A stretch of DNA of 5,356 nucleotides, from contig JAKLQL010000598.1 of NCBI GenBank assembly GCA_022013395.1, positions 1 to 5,356 on the forward strand, read 5' to 3'. The stretch's first letter is position 1; every line of letters starts with the position of its first letter. Below the pieces are notes generated by a model. That model was given only the letters and a program-made list of their open reading frames with translations. It was not told the DNA's origin and made no database searches. A program made the position numbers and the translations under genes. The DNA is from Acetobacterium sp. (GTDB lineage: Bacteria > Bacillota > Clostridia > Eubacteriales > Eubacteriaceae). Of the stretch, positions 1 through 5,356 are shown piece by piece.

Positions 1-684
1 ATTCATCAGATCATCATCAAAAGCTGCGATGGCACATACCCCACAATGGATGGTTTCCGCAGCCAGGTAGAGATTCTGACAGACATGTCCGGCATCTAAT
101 GCAATGACCTTGTAGGATGCTTCACCATAACGCCATTCCATCCGATAGGGAATGGTTGTCCAGATAAAGGTGACCGCACCGGAACCAGCAAATTGTTGAT
201 TAAGGGCCGCCTCAGTCAGCTTTTCTTTGAGATGATCCGGTGTTGATTCCAGTACTAAGTGATGCTGGGATGGCAGATAACGATAGATCCCCGGTTCCAA
301 CCCTTCAACATTAAAAACCACCAGATAGGTTTCCAGGGCATGTCGGTTTCCCGCCGAGGGTACGGTTCGCAGGGCATTTTTCTGACGCCATTTCCGAACT
401 CCCTGGGTGGACCAGAGCAGGAACGACAATTCTTCAATTGTCAGAGCTTGGCTCGTAAATTTCCGCCGCGATTCGCGGTGCGAAATGGCTGTTTTTAATG
501 ATATTTCCCCCATTCCCAAGACTGCTGGTTCAGTTAAAGGGATTTTCTTGGCGTCTGCTGGCGTTGGTTTTTCAATCGGCGGTGCCGGCATCCCGATGTT
601 CTGATCGGTGCTGCGAAAATCAGTTTCCTGACGAATATCGTCTTTTAAGAAATACTTTAAGCTTCTTTTATTTTCATTTTTCAT
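1..684 (-). CDS. SagB/ThcOx-family FMN-dependent dehydrogenase (nitroreductase fold), C-terminus off the window
   Basis: 228 residues are visible from ATG at 684; no stop occurs before the left edge. An N-terminal extension of about 55 residues (motif GMPAPPIEKP at 31-40) precedes the nitroreductase domain, as is usual for this family. The domain shows SHRESRRKF (68-76), the FMN-contact type motif PSAGNRHALETYLV (109-122), and DAGHVCQNLYLAAE (197-210) followed by CGVCAIAAFD. Family members are about 250 residues, so roughly 20-30 are missing. Known relatives include SagB (azoline oxidation in streptolysin S) and cyanobactin thiazoline oxidases. No YcaO cyclase or precursor peptide is visible, so a peptide-modifying role is not supported here, and many clostridial copies are stand-alone oxidoreductases of unknown substrate. 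The protein has no signal peptide and should be cytosolic. Its ATG overlaps the stop of the HD-GYP gene (ATGA), and AAGGTAGGG at 692-700 is the likely ribosome site, so translation is probably coupled. The family call is firm; the substrate is unknown. Confidence 0.9.
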   Translation of the reverse strand, partial: MKNENKRSLKYFLKDDIRQETDFRSTDQNIGMPAPPIEKPTPADAKKIPLTEPAVLGMGEISLKTAISHRESRRKFTSQALTIEELSFLLWSTQGVRKWRQKNALRTVPSAGNRHALETYLVVFNVEGLEPGIYRYLPSQHHLVLESTPDHLKEKLTEAALNQQFAGSGAVTFIWTTIPYRMEWRYGEASYKVIALDAGHVCQNLYLAAETIHCGVCAIAAFDDDLMN

Positions 685-1970
685 CGATTTACCCTACCTT
701 TTATGGATTGTTCTTGTGCTTTAGCTAATTTTAGATAAGAATGGAAACGCGCAATACCATCTTGAACTGATGCTTTGCAGATCTTTTCAATCTCATCCAG
801 ATTATTCAGAATAACTTGAAACACCGGCTCCCCATGCTTCGTTAAAAATTCGTCCTGTAGAATTTGAATAATCTGGTCCGTAGTCATGCCTTGACGGTAT
901 GGCCGATCCTCAGAAAGCGCGGTAAAAATATCCGCATAGGATACGATATCCATCTCCTGAGAGATTCCGGCATTTACCAGATTCATGGGATAGCCTGATC
1001 CATCGTGATTTTCATGATGACCAGACGCCCATTCGACAATCCCTTCTAAACCTGAAATGTGGCCCAGAATCAAATAAGTAAAATACGCATGGGTTCTGAT
1101 ATCGGCCCGTTCTATTTCTGATAGTTTCTCTTTTTTTTCAATAATTTCAGTTGCAACAGCAATTTTACCCATATCATGCAACAAGCCGGCAACTCTGATT
1201 TTGCGGCAGTCTTCTTGAGAATAATCCATTCTTTCAGCAATTGCGTAGGCCACCTGACTCACACCAAACGAGTGAGAAATGGCAAATTTACTTCTGGAAT
1301 CAATAATTTTGGAAAGGGTCAGGGCAAATTCCTCTAACAAATCCATGGTTAAGTCAATTTCATAGCGCTTACAAATGCCCAGTTTGAGAATTGTTTCCAT
1401 TTCCCAGTTGTCAATATCTAACCAGAAGGAATCCTTCTGTGCCTGAGCCAGATAAGCATCAATCACCGCGGGATGAAAAACAGTGCCACAATAGGATTTC
1501 ATTTTTTTGATGATCTTTTGTTTTTGTGCCAAAATTGAACAATCCGGCTGCACCAGTATATCGGTCCGATCAGCCACGTGCAGAATATAGGCTTCTAGTG
1601 GCACCGGGCCCAGTTCTGGAATATAGGTATTATCCAGATCATAATGCCAATGATGATAAAAAATGATGCGGGAAATTTTTTGAAAGGGTGAGAATGATGA
1701 CAGCATATAACTGCCTAAACTGCTATGGGGAAAAGGATTCTCCACATCCATCTGAATCAGACTATCTCTTTCACTAATGGTTAGGGCTCCAATATCGTGC
1801 AAGGACGCTGCAATAGTCAAATCGCTCAAGCGTTCGCCTGATAACCCCATCTGAACGCCAATATGATAGGCAGCAATGGCCGTTCGTCGATGATGATTCT
1901 TAAGCAGATAATTGTATAGATCAATGGATTTAGTAAAAGACGTAATCAGTTCTTTCAACGTTATATTCAT
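681..1970 (-). CDS. Tandem HD-domain protein with C-terminal HD-GYP domain (probable cyclic di-GMP phosphodiesterase)
   Basis: 429 residues from the chosen start, numbered from it. No signal peptide or membrane segment is seen, so it should be soluble. The C-terminal HD-GYP domain (about 225-400) has every expected metal-ligand type: H233, HD in LLHDMGK (265-266), H294, HH plus GYP in HHENHDGSGYP (318-328), and D347 in SYADIF, followed by EDRPYR. Such domains hydrolyse cyclic di-GMP, and sometimes cGAMP. The N-terminal half (about 25-145) is a second, diverged HD domain: H36, HD in SLHDIG (58-59), H82, HH in YHHWHYD (106-107) and D134 remain, but the GYP loop is lost. There is no receiver or PAS domain, so the N-terminal half may be the regulatory part. 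An upstream in-frame ATG at 2003 would add 11 residues but has no ribosome site; the ATG at 1970 has a G6 run seven bases upstream. The stop overlaps the SagB-family start. The domain call is firm; activity and exact substrate are inferred. Confidence 0.94.
   Translation of the reverse strand: MNITLKELITSFTKSIDLYNYLLKNHHRRTAIAAYHIGVQMGLSGERLSDLTIAASLHDIGALTISERDSLIQMDVENPFPHSSLGSYMLSSFSPFQKISRIIFYHHWHYDLDNTYIPELGPVPLEAYILHVADRTDILVQPDCSILAQKQKIIKKMKSYCGTVFHPAVIDAYLAQAQKDSFWLDIDNWEMETILKLGICKRYEIDLTMDLLEEFALTLSKIIDSRSKFAISHSFGVSQVAYAIAERMDYSQEDCRKIRVAGLLHDMGKIAVATEIIEKKEKLSEIERADIRTHAYFTYLILGHISGLEGIVEWASGHHENHDGSGYPMNLVNAGISQEMDIVSYADIFTALSEDRPYRQGMTTDQIIQILQDEFLTKHGEPVFQVILNNLDEIEKICKASVQDGIARFHSYLKLAKAQEQSIKGRVNR
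692..700 (-). promoter_or_regulatory. Ribosome binding site of the SagB-family gene inside the HD-GYP 3' end
   Basis: AAGGTAGGG on the minus strand lies seven bases before ATG at 684 and encodes part of the HD-GYP tail (KGRVNR). Together with the ATGA overlap it supports coupled translation of the two genes. Confidence 0.5.
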
Positions 1971-1977
1971 AAACAAG

Positions 1978-1983
1978 CCCCCC
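1978..1983 (-). promoter_or_regulatory. G6 tract serving as ribosome binding site for the HD-GYP gene
   Basis: On the minus strand GGGGGG ends seven bases before the ATG at 1970, the right distance for a Shine-Dalgarno sequence, while the ATG at 2003 has only AT-rich sequence before it. This decides the preferred start. The run is a plain homopolymer instead of the usual AGGAGG form, so it would also be prone to slippage. Confidence 0.5.
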
Positions 1984-2084
1984 AACAGGTCGCAATCTTT
2001 CATATCAACAAATACGAATTACACTGTTTTTAAATTTATACCCACACTTTTTTAAATGCGCCATATTTTTTCTTGAAAAAGCAG

Positions 2085-2112
2085 AATATAAATATTTTTA
2101 AAAGATCTACAA
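2085..2112 (-). promoter_or_regulatory. Candidate sigma-A type promoter for the HD-GYP / SagB-family unit
   Basis: Read on the minus strand, TTGTAG (2107-2112) lies 16 bases before TATATT (2085-2090). The -10 box matches TATAAT at five of six positions; the -35 box keeps only TTG. Transcription would start near 2078 and give a leader of about 110 bases. The surroundings are very AT-rich, so chance matches are likely and the call is weak. It is the best candidate between the FUSC stop and the HD-GYP start. Confidence 0.3.
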
Positions 2113-2512
2113 CGGTTCCTGTTGCTACAGGCTCACTTTTCCTAAGGGAATACCCATCTCGATGATTTGAAAGAACGATGAAGGAACTGGCAGAAGAAAC
2201 CCATGAAACCTGGGATCTGTCAAAAGTCCGGGCGATCCTTTATGACCGGCGTTTCTGGCTGATTAGCCGTTATCTGGGGCTCCATGTTTATCTGGTTTTT
2301 TGTATTGTCTGTATGATGGTTGAACAGCAAACCGATCCGATCTATCGCCTGATCGCCCAACGGTCCAATCATCGGCGATCCGACTAATGGAGTTAATATT
2401 TCGAATGCGTTCACCCTTCATTTGCAATCTAAAATTTTTTGATCGAGTTTCCTAAACAGAACCGAGTGGGATCTCCTGGTTTTAAGTTAAGGGTACCTGA
2501 ACTGAAAAAAAA

Positions 2513-4414
2513 TTACTTCAGCGTAGCAGTACCAAACAATTTCAATTGCTGCATGGCCCTGAAAATAGCAAGGCATTCACCAATCACCACCCGATTGATC
2601 CGGGGATAGTCGCTTTTAATAGCAGCGATCATCCCGTCATCTGTCGCTTCCAGAACCATGCCTTGATTATTATTAATAAATAGGAAGACCGCTCTAAATT
2701 CATCGAGGCTGTCTTTGTTTTTTAGCAGCCACCAGTAAGCTTGATCAAGATGGATAATCAATCCGCGGCGGATATCAATAAAAAACTCCATGTCAGACCC
2801 ACTTTCAGGGTCATCGAAAGCAGTCAGCTTGTCTTCGATGAGGGAAGTGGTCAGCATCAGATTCATGATCTTGAGTTTGAAATCAACAGTGTAATTGGCC
2901 GAGTTTTTGATATCTTTGAAAAAGTTAATGATGATCTCATCATACATGTTAAACAGATCCTTTTGGGCATCTTTCTCGGTGTAGGGCAACACAAATTTAC
3001 TCAACAGCATCACCAGGATACCACCAATGATCACGTAGATGATGCGATCAAGGCTTAGATTGGCGGCATTGTCAATCAGCACCAGGGAACTGATGGCTGT
3101 GATGGTTGTAAAGATCATCGAGTAAATGTACTGGTTCATAAAGACTATTGTCAGAAACAGCGAGACGAGCAAAACCAGCATACCGGCATTCTGTAGATGC
3201 AGGATCGAAAAGATTAAAACCACGATGGCGCCGCCAATGATGGTGCCAACGATCCGCGAACCGGTTTTTTGCCGGGACATTTCATAAAAGGGATAGGTCA
3301 GTGACGAAATGGTAAATAGTAGCCAGCTGCCGTGTTCAAGCTCAAGGTAGTTGACTAAAAAAGCGCAGATCGAGATGGCAAAAGCCAACCGGAAAGCATA
3401 GGACAGGCTCAGAGCATCGATTGACAGCTTAACCTGATAGCGTTTGACTTCCCCAGAATGACGGTAACGCTCGGGACGCGTTCTGTGAGGGTGTTCCGAC
3501 TGGCTGGTGGCATCCAGACCATCCTTCACAAAGGCCAACTGGCTGATCACGCGCAACACCGCCAGGTCAGTGGTTGACTCGTCTCCATATTGCTCAAAAA
3601 ACCGAACAAAGCCGATCTCAGACGCCAGATCGGCTTTGTTTTTTTCTTCAAAATAAGCACCGATTTGCGCCATTAAAAGGCCCAGATCATCAAGCAGAGT
3701 ATCCCGGCCCGAAACATCCGCAAGCTGTGGCAAAAGTTCATTAATCCGTTCAAAGGCGATGGCCAGATCGAGGTTGATTTCACTTTCGCGAGTAAAATAA
3801 TAGTGATCGATCCGGGCGTCATAAAGAATCCGCTTAAGCTGATTGGTAGCCGCCCGAATAGCGTCATCCGAAGGTTTCAGGTCTTCCCCATTTTTGATAC
3901 CGACGATTTTCAAGCTGAGATTTTTTATGATTGTCTGAAAAATCTTACTGCTCTGTACCCCCACCCGATTCCGGTTGACCCGCCATTGCACAGCCATGAT
4001 AATGACCGCTCCGGTGATCAGCGCCGCCAGCCGCAGTGGTAAAGCTTCAAGACTGACCGGATAGGCAATCAGAAAGATATACTGCATGCAAAAGGGCGTC
4101 GAAATCGGCGAGCTGATGGTATAGCTCAAGGCAGCTGCAATAGTGAACAAGCTGATGAAATTGATGGGAATAGCCAGAAAAAGATTCAGCGATGACAGGT
4201 AGGCTACCAGTCCCATAATGATATTGAACAGGATCAGTTTGAGTGTGTTTTTGACCGGGTTGGCTGTCAGATCTCGTGACAGATACATCAGCACCGCCAG
4301 CACAGTGCTGACCCCGAGGGTCACATTATCACTACCAAACAAAAGCCCAAAGAGTCCGATAAACATGAGGATGACCAAAAACAGCACCATCGGTTTCCCT
4401 ATTTTTTTGAGCAT
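2513..4414 (-). CDS. FUSC-family membrane protein (putative aromatic acid or small-molecule exporter)
   Basis: 633 residues from ATG at 4414, numbered from it. The layout is the tandem FUSC architecture: about six membrane segments at the N-terminus (near 9-27, 30-47, 59-75, 77-97, 108-126, 128-144), a cytoplasmic region of about 190 residues, a second membrane block (near 336-355, 363-377, 387-406, 409-427, 433-449, 458-476), and a cytoplasmic tail of about 155 residues. The second block carries the family signature R387-x-x-G-T (GSRIVGTIIGG). Relatives include AaeB, which exports hydroxylated aromatic acids, and YccS; the substrate here is not known. A His/Arg-rich stretch (HPHRTRPERYRHSG, 308-321) precedes the second block. 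In-frame starts also exist at 4420 (ATG) and 4423 (GTG), but 4414 is preferred because GAGGTG lies six bases before it. The gene follows the anchored 163-residue protein with its ribosome site over that gene's stop. A perfect 36-base inverted repeat encodes residues 259-270 (see separate entry). Confidence 0.92.
   Translation of the reverse strand: MLKKIGKPMVLFLVILMFIGLFGLLFGSDNVTLGVSTVLAVLMYLSRDLTANPVKNTLKLILFNIIMGLVAYLSSLNLFLAIPINFISLFTIAAALSYTISSPISTPFCMQYIFLIAYPVSLEALPLRLAALITGAVIIMAVQWRVNRNRVGVQSSKIFQTIIKNLSLKIVGIKNGEDLKPSDDAIRAATNQLKRILYDARIDHYYFTRESEINLDLAIAFERINELLPQLADVSGRDTLLDDLGLLMAQIGAYFEEKNKADLASEIGFVRFFEQYGDESTTDLAVLRVISQLAFVKDGLDATSQSEHPHRTRPERYRHSGEVKRYQVKLSIDALSLSYAFRLAFAISICAFLVNYLELEHGSWLLFTISSLTYPFYEMSRQKTGSRIVGTIIGGAIVVLIFSILHLQNAGMLVLLVSLFLTIVFMNQYIYSMIFTTITAISSLVLIDNAANLSLDRIIYVIIGGILVMLLSKFVLPYTEKDAQKDLFNMYDEIIINFFKDIKNSANYTVDFKLKIMNLMLTTSLIEDKLTAFDDPESGSDMEFFIDIRRGLIIHLDQAYWWLLKNKDSLDEFRAVFLFINNNQGMVLEATDDGMIAAIKSDYPRINRVVIGECLAIFRAMQQLKLFGTATLK
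3605..3640. repeat. Perfect 14-bp inverted repeat, bidirectional terminator-like, inside the FUSC gene
   Basis: Arms AACAAAGCCGATCT (3605-3618) and AGATCGGCTTTGTT (3627-3640) are exactly complementary, with an 8-base loop. On the plus strand the stem runs straight into T7 (3639-3645). On the minus strand, which is the sense strand of the gene, the stem is followed by CGG and then T6 (3601-3596). This is the shape of a bidirectional intrinsic terminator. The 36 bases correspond to exactly twelve in-frame codons (NKADLASEIGFV) in the cytoplasmic region between the two membrane halves. The repeat is seen directly; terminator function is inference. It could stop antisense transcripts, cause partial polarity in the exporter mRNA, or be the scar of an inserted palindromic element. 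Confidence 0.85.
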
Positions 4415-4419
4415 CTGCA

Positions 4420-4911
4420 TCACCTCACCAAGTTTGGAATATTTATTAGTTTGCTTCTTTGTTCATAGACGTCATCATAAACATCGGTATATTCAATGCA
4501 GATATAATAACCATCTAGTGTTTCTTTCACTTGTGTCATTTGATGCTGTTCCAGGATCCCCTGAATCAGGTTCAATTCACACAATGATGCCAAAACATAT
4601 TCATCGGTATGTTGGATAAATACATCACAATTTAATTCAAATGGCAACGCTTTGCCTAATTGAATCCCTGCTTGAATGAAATCATTCTGATTATTCAAAA
4701 GAACGATTTTCTGAATCCGCATGGGACCCATCCCAGCATTCTGTATACTTATATTTATCTCCATATCCGTAACTTTTTTATGAATGTTGCAAAATGGTCT
4801 GACGCTTTTGCGATTATGACTTCGGTCAAATGCCATAGTTAGTGCGGCAAAAGTGATTGCACCTAATGCCATAATCACTGTTGTAATTAATAATCCGGTT
4901 GCAGTATCCAA
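4420..4911 (-). CDS. Small membrane-anchored protein of unknown function (one N-terminal segment)
   Basis: 163 residues. It opens with TTG (4911-4909), supported by AGAGAGGAAG eight bases upstream; the first internal ATG (residue 14) lies inside the membrane segment and has no ribosome site. One hydrophobic segment at about 7-28 is followed by the basic stretch DRSHNRKSVR, so by the positive-inside rule the C-terminal domain should face the cytoplasm. That domain (about 38-163) looks beta-rich: RPFCNIHKKV, then MEINISIQNAGMGPMRIQKIVLLNN. The pattern 'aromatic/basic, N-x-G-x-GP, I-x-K-I' resembles a loosely defined group of anchored hypothetical proteins that I cannot tie to a function. It sits 33 bases after the VOC gene and overlaps the FUSC translation start region, so it is probably co-transcribed with both and might assist the exporter. 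By hand count GC over 4441-4920 is about 36 percent, below the sampled FUSC lines (about 48-55 percent). Confidence 0.75.
   Translation of the reverse strand: MDTATGLLITTVIMALGAITFAALTMAFDRSHNRKSVRPFCNIHKKVTDMEINISIQNAGMGPMRIQKIVLLNNQNDFIQAGIQLGKALPFELNCDVFIQHTDEYVLASLCELNLIQGILEQHQMTQVKETLDGYYICIEYTDVYDDVYEQRSKLINIPNLVR
4421..4426 (-). promoter_or_regulatory. Ribosome binding site for the FUSC gene, overlapping the upstream stop
   Basis: GAGGTG on the minus strand lies six bases before ATG at 4414 and includes part of the upstream stop codon (TGA, 4422-4420). The stop also forms TGATG with the ATG at 4420. Either start implies coupling to the anchored protein; the spacing favours 4414. Confidence 0.55.
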
Positions 4912-4919
4912 GCTATCTA

Positions 4920-4929
4920 CTTCCTCTCT
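4920..4929 (-). promoter_or_regulatory. Ribosome binding site deciding the TTG start of the 163-residue protein
   Basis: Minus-strand AGAGAGGAAG is a strong Shine-Dalgarno match, eight bases before TTG at 4911. It fills most of the 33-base gap after the VOC stop, and no promoter-like sequence fits there, so translation reinitiates on a shared transcript. Confidence 0.65.
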
Positions 4930-4944
4930 ATGTTTTTTAATTGG

Positions 4945-5356
4945 TTATCGAGTACTCCAATTCTGCAGTTCGACAATATTGCCTTCGGGATCGGTGGCGT
5001 AAACAAAGGCGCCGACGACATTATTAGGATAGTCGGCAATAATCTGCTCACCAATCTGCCCACCACCGGCAGCCCGCAATTTCTCGAGTATGGCCGCTAC
5101 ATCGTCTACTTCAAAGGCAATATGTCCAAAGCCAGTCCGATTAATCTGTGGCAATCCGCCATCGATCCAATCGTCATAGGAAAAAATTTCCAAAGTCGGT
5201 AATTGATCTTCATAACCTGGTAAACAGAGGTGTTCCCCACAAATATGGGCCCCTCTGATCCCTGTCAGCCGATCGATCCAATCCCCCTGTATGTCCCGTT
5301 CCGGAGGGACCGGTACGCATCCAAAAACCTCCTGATAAAATCGGGACAGTTTTTTC
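4945..5356 (-). CDS. VOC-family (glyoxalase/bleomycin-resistance fold) protein, N-terminus off the window
   Basis: 136 C-terminal residues are visible; the frame stays open to the right edge, beginning KKLSRFYQEVFG, so the start lies outside. A TTG at 5193 would give only 82 residues and is not needed, because the open frame upstream is clearly homologous-looking: FYQEVFG is the usual end of the first VOC helix. The paired beta-alpha-beta-beta-beta modules show typical ligand-bearing strands: E56 in LEIFSY, H78 in GFGHIAFEV and E129 in DPEGNIVELQNW (numbered from the first visible codon). The fourth ligand, usually an N-terminal His, would lie beyond the edge. VOC enzymes include glyoxalase I, methylmalonyl-CoA epimerase, dioxygenases and antibiotic-binding proteins; the substrate cannot be told here. 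The stop is followed after 33 bases by the anchored protein and then the FUSC exporter, so they probably form one operon. The fold call is firm; function is open. Confidence 0.88.
   Translation of the reverse strand, partial: KKLSRFYQEVFGCVPVPPERDIQGDWIDRLTGIRGAHICGEHLCLPGYEDQLPTLEIFSYDDWIDGGLPQINRTGFGHIAFEVDDVAAILEKLRAAGGGQIGEQIIADYPNNVVGAFVYATDPEGNIVELQNWSTR

Larger units (their letters stand above)
1971..2512. other. Gene-poor spacer of about 540 bases between the two minus-strand units
   Basis: No recognisable gene. It holds the candidate promoter, two short perfect hairpins (CCTGT/ACAGG at 2118-2131 and TTCC/GGAA at 2139-2150) and an imperfect hairpin just after the FUSC stop (2485-2503, seven pairs, one mismatch) that has no T-run after it on the minus strand. 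A plus-strand ORF at 2178-2387 (69 codons, ATG, in-frame TGA just upstream, only a poor GAAAG ribosome site) has reasonable codons but matches no family I know. Its middle is also hydrophobic in the +1 frame (2263-2313). It may be a decayed gene remnant or chance. No tRNA, riboswitch core or clear intrinsic terminator was found. Confidence 0.6.

Noticed and set aside
425..442. 7-bp inverted repeat with a CTTC loop in the SagB-family gene, and a similar one at 133-155
   Set aside because: Length and spacing are within chance expectation for a 5-kb window and both are in ordinary coding sequence.
259..604. Plus-strand frames in the 259-728 region and within the FUSC gene (2741-3058, 3803-4042, 4218-4619)
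   Set aside because: They lie antisense to well-supported genes with clear motifs, and show no family pattern or ribosome sites.
2041..2070. Sigma-54-like TGGCGC on the minus strand upstream of the HD-GYP gene
   Set aside because: The required GC pair at the -12 element is absent; the following bases are A-rich.
2004..2177. Cyclic di-GMP riboswitch in the HD-GYP leader
   Set aside because: I saw none of the conserved core sequences of the class I aptamer; only short hairpins are present.
2220..2414. Minus-strand 64-codon frame from a GTG start
   Set aside because: The purine-rich GAAGG abuts the start codon with no spacing, no family pattern is recognised, and it overlaps the plus-strand ORF antisense.
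2485..2503. Imperfect hairpin after the FUSC stop as an intrinsic terminator
   Set aside because: Only seven pairs with a mismatch, and the T-run lies before the hairpin on the minus strand, not after it.
5225..5257. Interrupted palindrome CAGAGG...CCTCTG with inner CCCA/TGGG in the VOC gene
   Set aside because: Short arms with unequal internal loops in coding sequence; no T-run and no other support.

Overview
The window looks like chromosomal DNA from a low-to-moderate-GC Firmicute, most likely a clostridial anaerobe. The guess rests on purine-rich ribosome binding sites, one TTG start, tightly packed genes and a SagB-type nitroreductase of the kind common in clostridia and archaea. A relative of Acetobacterium or Eubacterium would fit, but this is an impression from protein style and not a demonstrated placement. 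All five supported genes lie on the minus strand, so the window reads from right to left in gene order.

Right block (5356 down to 2513): the C-terminal 136 residues of a VOC (glyoxalase-fold) protein; 33 bases later a 163-residue protein with one membrane anchor that starts at TTG behind a strong Shine-Dalgarno sequence; then a 633-residue FUSC-family membrane protein whose ribosome site lies over the stop of the anchored protein. The spacing implies one operon. A plausible reading is a metabolite or toxicant handling unit (small-molecule enzyme, membrane accessory, exporter), but no substrate can be read from the sequence.

Middle (1971-2512): about 540 bases without a convincing gene. It holds a candidate minus-strand promoter for the next unit, small hairpins, and a short plus-strand ORF whose hydrophobic part is also open in the neighbouring frame. 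No clear terminator follows the FUSC gene.

Left block (1970 down to 1): a cytosolic protein with two HD domains, the second a complete HD-GYP (cyclic di-GMP phosphodiesterase type), overlapping by ATGA with a SagB/ThcOx-family FMN oxidoreductase that runs off the left edge. The overlap implies translational coupling of a second-messenger enzyme and a flavoprotein.

The most unusual signal is a perfect 14-bp inverted repeat with an 8-base loop, flanked by T-runs on both strands, lying in frame inside the FUSC coding sequence (3605-3640). It has the form of a bidirectional intrinsic terminator but sits where a terminator is not expected. No CRISPR array, transposase, rRNA or tRNA was seen.
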